Source: Verrucomicrobiia bacterium
Lineage (GTDB): Bacteria > Verrucomicrobiota > Verrucomicrobiia > Limisphaerales > JAEYXS01
NCBI GenBank assembly: GCA_036405135.1
Contig: DASWYF010000052.1
Location: 1 to 58,955, forward strand
Reading direction: 5' to 3'
DNA length: 58,955 bases
Every line of letters starts with the position of its first letter. Position 1 is the stretch's first letter. The translations under genes and the position numbers were made by a program. The notes beneath the pieces were generated by a model that saw nothing but the letters and a program-made list of their open reading frames with translations, was not told where the DNA came from and searched no databases. Shown piece after piece: positions 52,554-58,955 of this stretch.

Positions 52554-54464
52554 TTACTTCGCCTTCGGCGGAGTCGGGCCGTAGAACTTGTAGTTGATGC
52601 CCTGCCCATCCACCGAGATGCCGCCCACGGAGTAGTGGAAGTATTTCTCGATGGCGGAGAATTCCGGCAGCAACGTGAAGTCGAACCACTCAGCACGACG
52701 CTTCTTGCCTTCCTCATTCACCGCACCGCCTGAGAACAGCATGTCGAACATCTCCGGATTCTTGCGCAGCGCATTGATAACGATCTTGGAGGTGATGGCC
52801 TGGTTCTCATAGACCAGCAGGCCGCTGGACATGCCGCCAACCTTTTGCGCGGCTTCCGCGAGACCGGCCGTTTCCTTGAGCGGACGTCCGCCGCCTTGCG
52901 CGCTGCGGACATATTCCTCCACCATGGCCGGTTCCGTGGAGAATGCCACATAACCGCCGCTGGCCACATAGTGGAGCGCCTTCTCTACCGTGCCCTTCCC
53001 ATCCGGAGAAGGCGTGGGCGGCAAGGGTGCCATGTAAATCTTCTTGCCCAAGAACTCACGCTCCGTGGGCTTGTCGCTCGGCGGCACCATGAAACTGCTG
53101 CCCGTGCGGAGGGCATTGGCCAGCTGTTCGGCATTAGGAGAACCGACGAGCACGATCGATGGCGGAGAGGACAATTGCTCAAGTGTAGTGCCAGTGGGCG
53201 CTTTTTCATAGGAGATGATGTCATCCCCGAGGTTGCCGATGAGCTGTTTCTTCAGGTCAAAGTTCGGATCCTTGTCCTTGCCCGCGGCACCCAGCGTCAT
53301 CTGCAACAAACCGCCCATCTGCGGCGAAAGCGCGGTGAGCGTGTCCTCAATGGTCTTCCAAAGTTTCTGGCCATCCAGGCGGAAGCGCATGAACTTGGTC
53401 ACATCCGCACCGACGAAGGCCGGAGGGGAGGAATCTTTCTGCTCAGGCAGCAGGATCTGGAAGATGCCCTTGCGCTGGTCCTGCGGGATGCCGAGATGCA
53501 TCTGCACGGTGGAGCCTTCGCCTGTAAGTTTGCCGCTGACTGCGAGCGTCTTCAGACCGCGCAATCCCAACGCTTCCATGATCTTGTCCGGTGATGGCAT
53601 GGGCATCGCTTCTTCACCTGCCGGGGCCTTCTCCTTGGCCATCATCTTGACAGTGATGTCATAGATGCTCTGCACATTCACCCACACGTGGAACATGGAA
53701 TCGCGGAACATCGCGTTGTGCGTGGACTGGTAGTTCGGCACTTCATCCAGGGAAGGCAGGCTGCCACCGCTTTGCTTGATAAGGATCTTCTCGAAGACAC
53801 GCTTGCTCTCGCCCATCAGGAAGAGCGATCCCGAACGGCCGATGGTGATCTCCGTCGGCTTCTTATCCTTTTTTTCGGCCGGTTCCGCCTCTTCTTCTTC
53901 GCCCGTGGTTTTGCGCGGGAAGGCATTCGTGAAGATCTTGTCCATCTCACCCGGAGGGATGACCACCGTATAGAAATCCACATCACGGATCTTCTCCGTC
54001 TTCACCTGCTTGCCGGTCTCCGTCCAGCGTTTGCGCAAGGCTGCCAGCTTGCTGTCCAGTTCAGTCGCCTTGTCCTTGCTGTCGATCATCAGGAGTCCCG
54101 CCGGTTCTTTGTCATCGCTGCCATCCCATCCGTCACGGATCAGGGCCAGTGTGAACTGTCCCTTGGCCAAAGAGAGATAGTCATCGAATTTGATGCCCAG
54201 CTCTTTCTCCATCGGCGCGATGATGTCGCTGTTCCACTTGCCGAGCACCTTCTTCAGGAAGGGCTGCATGGCCGGGTCCGAGTAAAGCTGGCTCGCCGGA
54301 TTGGATTTGATCTCGCTGCGGGCCTTGTCCAGGTCCGGCACGGTGATCAGCACGAGCGTATCCGATGGCAGCAGCTTTTCCGGGGCAAGCGTCTGCGCCT
54401 GGACGTTGAAAGCGAGCATCAGCGTCAGGCTGAGCAGCGCGAAGCGTTGTTTGATCATAATCAC
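52554..54464 (-). CDS. Secreted protein of DUF3352-like type
   Basis: 636 residues with a signal peptide (IKQRFALLSLTLMLAFNVQAQ). The mature part opens LAPEKLLPSDTLVLITVPDLDKARSEIKSNPASQLYSDPAMQPFLKKV. It continues DDYLSLAKGQFTLALIRDG and later FVGADVTKFMRFRLDGQKLWKTIEDTLTALSP and DDIISYEKAPTG. This layout, with a strand-rich mature part assessing L-P-x-D-T, resembles DUF3352-type proteins of Planctomycetes and Verrucomicrobia, but the family match is not certain. Function unknown. Followed on the same strand by the HtrA-like gene, itself reading away. ATGs at 54464 and 54458 are equivalent. Confidence 0.7.
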   Translation of the reverse strand: MIMIKQRFALLSLTLMLAFNVQAQTLAPEKLLPSDTLVLITVPDLDKARSEIKSNPASQLYSDPAMQPFLKKVLGKWNSDIIAPMEKELGIKFDDYLSLAKGQFTLALIRDGWDGSDDKEPAGLLMIDSKDKATELDSKLAALRKRWTETGKQVKTEKIRDVDFYTVVIPPGEMDKIFTNAFPRKTTGEEEEAEPAEKKDKKPTEITIGRSGSLFLMGESKRVFEKILIKQSGGSLPSLDEVPNYQSTHNAMFRDSMFHVWVNVQSIYDITVKMMAKEKAPAGEEAMPMPSPDKIMEALGLRGLKTLAVSGKLTGEGSTVQMHLGIPQDQRKGIFQILLPEQKDSSPPAFVGADVTKFMRFRLDGQKLWKTIEDTLTALSPQMGGLLQMTLGAAGKDKDPNFDLKKQLIGNLGDDIISYEKAPTGTTLEQLSSPPSIVLVGSPNAEQLANALRTGSSFMVPPSDKPTEREFLGKKIYMAPLPPTPSPDGKGTVEKALHYVASGGYVAFSTEPAMVEEYVRSAQGGGRPLKETAGLAEAAQKVGGMSSGLLVYENQAITSKIVINALRKNPEMFDMLFSGGAVNEEGKKRRAEWFDFTLLPEFSAIEKYFHYSVGGISVDGQGINYKFYGPTPPKAK

Positions 54465-54538
54465 TGGCTGTCTTAGATTTCCTTCAGTTCCCCAATAATC
54501 GTAGTATTTGGTTAAAATTCAACTGATAGCCTGTTCTC

Positions 54539-55498
54539 TCACTTCTTGGCAGCAGGCTGTTTCATCCGGCTCGGCGGTTCCAGATAGCGATAGGCATTGC
54601 TCGGATTGCCGCTGTCATAGGCATAGGCATCCCGGTGGTTCAGGAAATACTTCACTGCGCTCACCGGAATCGCAAAACCCAGGCCTTCGCCGAACATGAT
54701 CTTCATGTTCGTCACCCCGATCACTTCGCCGCGCAGGTTGAAGAGCGGACCGCCGCTGTTGCCCGGATTGATCTGCGTGGTGGTCTGGAGGTAAAGCTCA
54801 CCCTGCATCTGGCGTGTCTTCGTGCTCACAATGCCTTCCGTCACCGTGCGCTCCAGCCCAAGCGGACTGCCGATGGCAAATACCCGCTCACCCACCGCGA
54901 GGACATCCGCATCTCCCAGCAAGACAGGCACGAACTTCGGCGCCCCGGCATCCTCGATCTTCAACAGGGCCAGGTCGGCGAACTTGTTCATGGCCACGAT
55001 GCGCACTTCCTTATAGGACTTGCGCTCAAGCTGCCCCTTCTTCTGGTGATAGACCTCGATGGATATCTCAGTCTCACCTTCGATGACGTGAAAATTCGTG
55101 ATGAGGAAGCCTTCATCATTCAGGAAGAAACCTGACCCTGTGCCGCCAGGCGTGCGCACCTGGACCACGCCTTCACCCAACTGGCTCACCAGTTCACGCA
55201 CCGAACGCTCTGGTGGCGGAGTGACCGCCGCGCGATACAACCCCTCCTGCACCGTGGCAGCAGGCTTCACTTCGACAGGCTTGACCGCAGTCTTCTCAGG
55301 TTTCTTGATCTCGGCGATCTGGTCACGGGGGATGACGAGGACGGTATAGCCCACGTCCACGACGACTTGATCCGGCTTTTCCGCCAGCACTTCACCAGAA
55401 ACGACCGCCTTGCCTTTGAGCTGAATCTGTACGGGCTCGGCCATCACGGGCAATGCCGCGAGGACCGCCACCGACAATCCCACGAGTGGCTTCAACAT
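54539..55498 (-). CDS. HtrA-like trypsin-family serine protease without PDZ domain
   Basis: 319 residues. Signal peptide MLKPLVGLSVAVLAALPVMA, then a short beta domain and a low-complexity linker (residues 60-100). The protease domain has the triad: H137 in ITNFHVIEG, D175 in ADLALLK and S248 in NPGNSGGPLF. GLGFAIPVSAVKYFL closes the domain. The usual PDZ domain is absent; the protein ends about 45 residues after the protease. It acts in the periplasm on misfolded or specific proteins. Regulation not visible. Confidence 0.91.
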   Translation of the reverse strand: MLKPLVGLSVAVLAALPVMAEPVQIQLKGKAVVSGEVLAEKPDQVVVDVGYTVLVIPRDQIAEIKKPEKTAVKPVEVKPAATVQEGLYRAAVTPPPERSVRELVSQLGEGVVQVRTPGGTGSGFFLNDEGFLITNFHVIEGETEISIEVYHQKKGQLERKSYKEVRIVAMNKFADLALLKIEDAGAPKFVPVLLGDADVLAVGERVFAIGSPLGLERTVTEGIVSTKTRQMQGELYLQTTTQINPGNSGGPLFNLRGEVIGVTNMKIMFGEGLGFAIPVSAVKYFLNHRDAYAYDSGNPSNAYRYLEPPSRMKQPAAKK

Positions 55499-55644
55499 GG
55501 GCCTAACCTAGGAGCCTCCGCGCCCAAAGACAAGTGGCCAAAGCTACAAAAACGCCGGGGCTTTATAGAATCCAGTTTATCACTCATATCCTATGCTGGT
55601 TGCACCAAATGACCATCGAAGGCAGATTACCCTTTAAACAACCT

Positions 55645-56025
55645 ATGAGCCTCTTCCAACAAATGCTCGGCAACGTCACCGAGTTCCCCACCGATAAAGC
55701 CCAGGCTGAATTCGCCCCCATCCTGGCCGAAGGCGAAAAAGTGGTGAAAGCCTTCAAACTTATCCGTGACCAGATCATTCTCACAAACCTGCGGATCATC
55801 ACCATCAACAAGGAAGGCATCACCGGCTCCAAGCACTTCACCACCTCCATCCCCTACAGCTCCATCAAGATGTTCGCCAAGGAAAGCGCGGGCATCTTCG
55901 ATCTGGATGCCGAACTGCGCATCTGGCTCCATGCGGAGTCCGAGCCGATCAAGTGGGAATTCTCCAAAGGCGTGAACATCAACGAAGTCTATCAAACGAT
56001 CAGCACCTATGTGCTGAAGAAGTGA
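55645..56025 (+). CDS. Bacterial PH-domain protein (DUF1696-like)
   Basis: 126 residues from ATG 55645, close to a typical PH-domain size. MSLFQQMLGNVTEFPTDKAQ is followed by GEKVVKAFKLIRDQIILTNLRIITINKEGITGSKHFTTSIPYSSIKMFAKESAGIFDLDAELRIWL and KWEFSKGVNINEVYQTISTYVL. D-x-I-I-L-T-N-x-R-I-I, G-x-x-G-x-K and Y-S-S-I match the single-PH YdjO/DUF1696 fold. The frame back to 55534 adds unlikely sequence. Role unknown; such proteins often bind stress-related partners. Confidence 0.82.
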   Translation: MSLFQQMLGNVTEFPTDKAQAEFAPILAEGEKVVKAFKLIRDQIILTNLRIITINKEGITGSKHFTTSIPYSSIKMFAKESAGIFDLDAELRIWLHAESEPIKWEFSKGVNINEVYQTISTYVLKK

Positions 56026-56082
56026 ATGTAGCCGCCCACGGACATTCCTCCACCTTGCAGGTTGGTTTTCCTTTGATGTAAG

Positions 56083-56850
56083 ATGCTGGGGTCGATGTTT
56101 TTCAAACCGTCAAAGTCCGCGCTCCGCCTTCTGGCACTGTTCCTGATCAGCGCCAGCTCCGTCTTTGTCCATGCCGAGGAAAAGACGGTGTCTCCTCCTT
56201 TCGTAGTGGTTTTGGAACGCGCCCAGGGTGGCGACATCCTTTCTCAACTGATCGTAGGCACGATGTATGAGGAGCGCGGTTCCTACACCAATGCCTTCCG
56301 GTGGTATAAGGAAGCGGCCCAAAAAGGCGATGCCAGCGGCCAATTCAAACTTGGCCTCTTGCACGCCCAAGGCGCTGGTGTTTCACGTGACCTCATCACC
56401 GCAGTGAAATGGTTCGAGCTTTCCGCCAAACAGGGTTTTCCCGCCGCGCAATACAATCTGGGCGTGTGCTGGGAAAAAGGACTGGGGACGACGAATCGCA
56501 GCTATGTCGAAGCTCTGAAATGGTATCAGCTCGCCGCGGAACAGGGCGACGCCTTTTCACAAAAAGCCCTCGGCGTCTTCTATGAAAAAGGCTACGGCGT
56601 AAAACCAGACCTGGCTGAAGCTTATAAATGGTATGCCCTCGCGTCCGCCAATGGGGTGATCGATGGGGAAACCTTGCGCAAAAACTTGGTGGCAAAATTT
56701 AAACCGGAGGAACTCGCTGCCGCTCAAAAACGCTTCAGTGATTACGCTGCCGCTCAGGCCGCCAATTCCACCCAGCCTCCTCCTCGTCTACCAGTCGAAG
56801 TGAACGCCAAGGCTCCCACCAAAGCGAAGACGAAAGATTTCTTGGATTGA
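56083..56850 (+). CDS. Secreted Sel1-repeat protein
   Basis: 255 residues. A signal segment (LRLLALFLISASSVFVHAEE) precedes four Sel1-type repeats of about 36 residues: YTNAFRWYKEAAQKGDASGQFKLGLLHAQGAGVSRD, LITAVKWFELSAKQGFPAAQYNLGVCWEKGLGTTNRS, YVEALKWYQLAAEQGDAFSQKALGVFYEKGYGVKPD and LAEAYKWYALASANG. These form helical pairs for protein binding. The C-terminal 60 residues are Ala/Gln-rich and basic. The start is 56083 or 56095. Envelope-located adaptor, partner unknown. Confidence 0.88.
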   Translation: MLGSMFFKPSKSALRLLALFLISASSVFVHAEEKTVSPPFVVVLERAQGGDILSQLIVGTMYEERGSYTNAFRWYKEAAQKGDASGQFKLGLLHAQGAGVSRDLITAVKWFELSAKQGFPAAQYNLGVCWEKGLGTTNRSYVEALKWYQLAAEQGDAFSQKALGVFYEKGYGVKPDLAEAYKWYALASANGVIDGETLRKNLVAKFKPEELAAAQKRFSDYAAAQAANSTQPPPRLPVEVNAKAPTKAKTKDFLD

Positions 56851-56881
56851 TATAGGGCGCAGTGAATCCTATGCCGTTAGG

Positions 56882-56915
56882 CACGAAAGATTCTTAGCGG
56901 CGGCTTTTAAGCCGC
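56882..56915. repeat. Palindromic repeat downstream of the Sel1 gene
   Basis: CACGAAAGATTCTTAGCG at 56882-56899 recurs inverted at 23743-23760. It is followed by the hairpin CGGCGGCTT/AAGCCGCCG, which may double as a terminator for the Sel1 gene. A similar hairpin is at 18507-18522. Confidence 0.75.
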
Positions 56916-57009
56916 CGTTGCCGTTTTTCGGGGAGCGTCGCGTCAGTGACGCAAGATTCCGTGATAGCGGCTTGCTCGCTCTTGAGAACTATTTTGACAC
57001 TGAGCCAGT

Positions 57010-58590
57010 CTATTCCACCGGCCCCTTCTCAAAATCTGAATCGATCACCCAGCCTGCCTTGAGCTTCTCCCCCTTCATGAAGCGCTCATAGAAATTGCGC
57101 GTCCGTTCATCCGCATAGACGTATTCATCGAATACCTTCCCGTTTCCGAACATACGCGGATCGCCTTGCGCTTTCAGTTCCTGCTCCATCTGCTGTTTGA
57201 GCGCCTGTTTCTTTTTCTCCATCACCACGGAAGAAGCCAGATTCACCACACAATCCGGATCCTGTTTCAAATCGTAAAGCTCCTCCGCCGGACGTTTACC
57301 GAATGAAAGCGACCAGAACTTCTTGGATTCCAGATTCGTGCGGTTCGCGATGAGCCACGACTTGATCGCACCCGCATCACAATTCAGATATCCCGTCTCC
57401 GGATTGCATGCGGGCCAACGCTCTGGCTCAAAATTCTGCAAGAAGAGCACATTATCTTTGATGATACCGCGCACGGGATACCCTACATCATTCGGACTGC
57501 CCACATCATGGCGCTCCTTGCCCACCAGCACATGATCACGTTTGGGATTCACCTGACCGTTTTTCTCCGAGTTCAGAATATCGCTCAGACTCTGCCCTGT
57601 GATCACAGCCATGCCGGTCTTCTTGAAACCGATCTGTGCTAACTCCAGAAATGTCGGCGCCAGATCGGTAAAGTTCACGTAATCATTGATGACGCGACCC
57701 GACTTCTTGATCCCCGCAGGCCAACGAATCGCCAGCGGCACATGATTCGAGTCTTCATACACCTGCCCCTTCACGCGCGGAAATGGCATGCCATGATCCG
57801 AGGTGACGATGACGATAGTGTTCTCAAGCTCCCCACGCTTCTCCAATGTCTCCAACATCCGTACGAGATGATTGTCCGTATGCTCGACTTCAAAGGCGTA
57901 ATCCAGCATGTCATTGCGTGTGGTTTCGTTATCCGGCCAATACGCAGGCACACGATCAATGTCTGAAAGTTTCTTCCCACCTTTCGTTACGCCTGAACCA
58001 TATTCATACGCGCGGTGCGGCTCAAAGGAACCATACCAGAAAAACCACGGCTGATCTTTCGGCGCTTCAGCAAGGAAGTCTGCAAAGTTACCCGCGTAGT
58101 CGATATTGCCGATGCCTGTAGTCGCGCCTTCCGCTTTTCGTTTCTGATACGGTTTGCCCGTCATCTGCCGCACTTTCCCATTCGCATCCTTCGCTTCACC
58201 CGGTCCCCACCCCTTGCCGGTGAAAGCCGTGGTGTAACCGTTCTCCCCCAACACCTCCACGACTGACTTAAACTTCGCCGGGAAATAGCAGATATGGTTC
58301 GCCGCTTCCCCCAACTGCCACGAGTAACGCCCCGTGATGATCATGGAACGCGACGGCGCGCACTTCGCATTCGGCGTGAACGCATTCTGAAACAGCAATC
58401 CTTCCTTCGCCACGCGATCAAAGCCCGGCGTCTTCACCCACTTCGCACCATAGACACCTGCATGACCATACGACCAATCATCCGCGATGGCGAAAAGGAT
58501 ATTAGGCCGCTTCGTCGCCGCGTCTGCCATGAGCGATGAAATCAACAGGAGACAGAAAATCGAAAATGAGATGCGTAAGCATGCCAGCAT
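57010..58590 (-). CDS. Secreted formylglycine-dependent sulfatase
   Basis: 526 residues. Signal peptide [20 protein letters not shown] ending near [28 protein letters not shown] supplies the metal aspartates. The modification motif is C77-A-P-S-R81 ([15 protein letters not shown]). [53 protein letters not shown] and [12 protein letters not shown] follow. The C-terminal part [21 protein letters not shown] is shared with the first sulfatase in the window. Its substrate is not known. It shares a family with the sulfatase at 42679 but not its HEAT tail. Confidence 0.94.
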   Translation of the reverse strand: MLACLRISFSIFCLLLISSLMADAATKRPNILFAIADDWSYGHAGVYGAKWVKTPGFDRVAKEGLLFQNAFTPNAKCAPSRSMIITGRYSWQLGEAANHICYFPAKFKSVVEVLGENGYTTAFTGKGWGPGEAKDANGKVRQMTGKPYQKRKAEGATTGIGNIDYAGNFADFLAEAPKDQPWFFWYGSFEPHRAYEYGSGVTKGGKKLSDIDRVPAYWPDNETTRNDMLDYAFEVEHTDNHLVRMLETLEKRGELENTIVIVTSDHGMPFPRVKGQVYEDSNHVPLAIRWPAGIKKSGRVINDYVNFTDLAPTFLELAQIGFKKTGMAVITGQSLSDILNSEKNGQVNPKRDHVLVGKERHDVGSPNDVGYPVRGIIKDNVLFLQNFEPERWPACNPETGYLNCDAGAIKSWLIANRTNLESKKFWSLSFGKRPAEELYDLKQDPDCVVNLASSVVMEKKKQALKQQMEQELKAQGDPRMFGNGKVFDEYVYADERTRNFYERFMKGEKLKAGWVIDSDFEKGPVE

Positions 58591-58653
58591 AGGCTTTGTG
58601 ATTTGCAGCGAAGTATCAAACGAGAATGGAAGTCTGGCAAGTCACCGCTGACG

Positions 58654-58674
58654 GCGCGACTCTCCGAGTCGCAG
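58654..58674. repeat. Partial copy of the GCGACTCTCCGAGTCGC repeat
   Basis: Matches 21 bases of the longer unit at 47382-47409, close to the right edge between the sulfatase gene and the transposase gene. Confidence 0.8.
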
Positions 58675-58835
58675 CTACTACCACATGCAAAAATGAACTC
58701 CAAAGTATTTCGCCGACTTCCTTCAGTAGCAAACCACAGAGCTGAGCCAAGCGTACAAAAGGAGATGAATGGCGCGTGAAAGAACGCGCGTGGCGGTTTT
58801 CTTGATTTTGATTTAGAGCGTGTAACAAAAAGAGA

Positions 58836-58955
58836 TCAAGTGCTTGAAAGAGAGCGGAGGCAGATGAGGGAGCAGCCGAGCGTGAGGAAGGCCAGATGGA
58901 TGTCCGGGCGGCGTTCGTAGCGGATGCGCAGACGGCGGAACTGGTGGAGCCAGCT
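58836..58955 (-). mobile_element. IS5-family transposase, C-terminal end (cut by window edge)
   Basis: The reverse strand reads SWLHQFRRLRIRYERRPDIH then LAFLTLGCSLICLRSLSST and a stop at 58836-58838, open to the right edge. H-Q-F-R-R-L-R-I-R-Y-E-R-R-x-D-I-H-x-A-F-L-x-L-G-C-x-L-I-C is the usual end of IS5-type DDE transposases. The bases just after the stop, GAGCGTGTAACAAAAAG near 58816-58832, are a candidate terminal inverted repeat; that part is inferred. Confidence 0.85.

Noticed and set aside
58616..58828. 70-codon minus-strand frame near the right edge
   Set aside because: Covers the repeat at 58654-58674 and the presumed IS end; peptide shows no family.

Overview
The window reads as chromosomal DNA of a member of the Verrucomicrobiota. 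This is an inference from gene content, not a database match. Pointers are secreted sulfatases of the formylglycine type, a DUF1080 protein, a TIGR03067-like protein, a neutral-ceramidase-family protein, a secreted phosphodiesterase, a protein built of ELWxTDGT repeats, a fused membrane/spermidine-synthase protein, and intergenic regions full of short palindromic repeats of a kind common in this phylum. Most genes are GC-rich with standard bacterial codons. Two blocks are visibly AT-rich and look imported: 18885-23277 and 44599-45702. No tRNA, rRNA or CRISPR array was recognised.

Layout. 1-13361 is mostly housekeeping: the start of carB (cut by the left edge), a large secreted repeat protein, a small secreted TIGR03067-like protein, a Gfo/Idh/MocA oxidoreductase, xseB-dxs with a clear terminator, a ParD/ParE-type toxin-antitoxin pair, a membrane J-domain protein, a rhomboid protease and purB. 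13482-17982 holds a lipoprotein MsrB, an overlapping ExbB-ExbD-TonB-like cluster ending in a small zinc-ribbon membrane protein, and guaB. 18183-18884 is a gene-free stretch with palindromic repeats.

18885-23277 is the most interesting part: four overlapping AT-rich reading frames. They are a frameshifted small gene, a 706-residue protein with an HEFLH zinc-protease-like motif and a hydrophobic middle, a 291-residue protein of unknown family, and a SIR2-like protein with the usual NAD-site motifs. Overlapping frames, foreign composition, a SIR2-like C-terminal gene and flanks of repeats and gene debris make it a candidate undescribed antiviral operon. Its right flank carries a truncated copy of the oxidoreductase gene found at 5429-6562 and a row of six small palindromes.

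23852-35477 contains one of two paralogous proteins of unknown family (the other is at 34950-35477), ruvC-ruvA-DUF374 acyltransferase, a DciA/DUF721 protein, a dimeric-type dUTPase, a methyltransferase, a ceramidase-family enzyme, a LemA pair and a secreted phosphodiesterase. 35634-50014 is rich in exported and degradative functions: a serine beta-lactamase-like protein, the fused spermidine synthase, a DUF1080 protein, a sulfatase with HEAT repeats, an exported methyltransferase and a GH31 glucosidase. A lone AT-rich Shedu (DUF4263) defence nuclease sits between the sulfatase and the methyltransferase. 50039-58590 holds small lipoproteins and membrane proteins, an RraB-like protein, an Lrp/AsnC regulator with a strong bidirectional terminator, an HtrA-like protease without PDZ, a Sel1-repeat protein and a second sulfatase. 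The right edge cuts into an IS5-type transposase.

Many long frames in intergenic DNA are products of interspersed repeats, not genes, and were left out.
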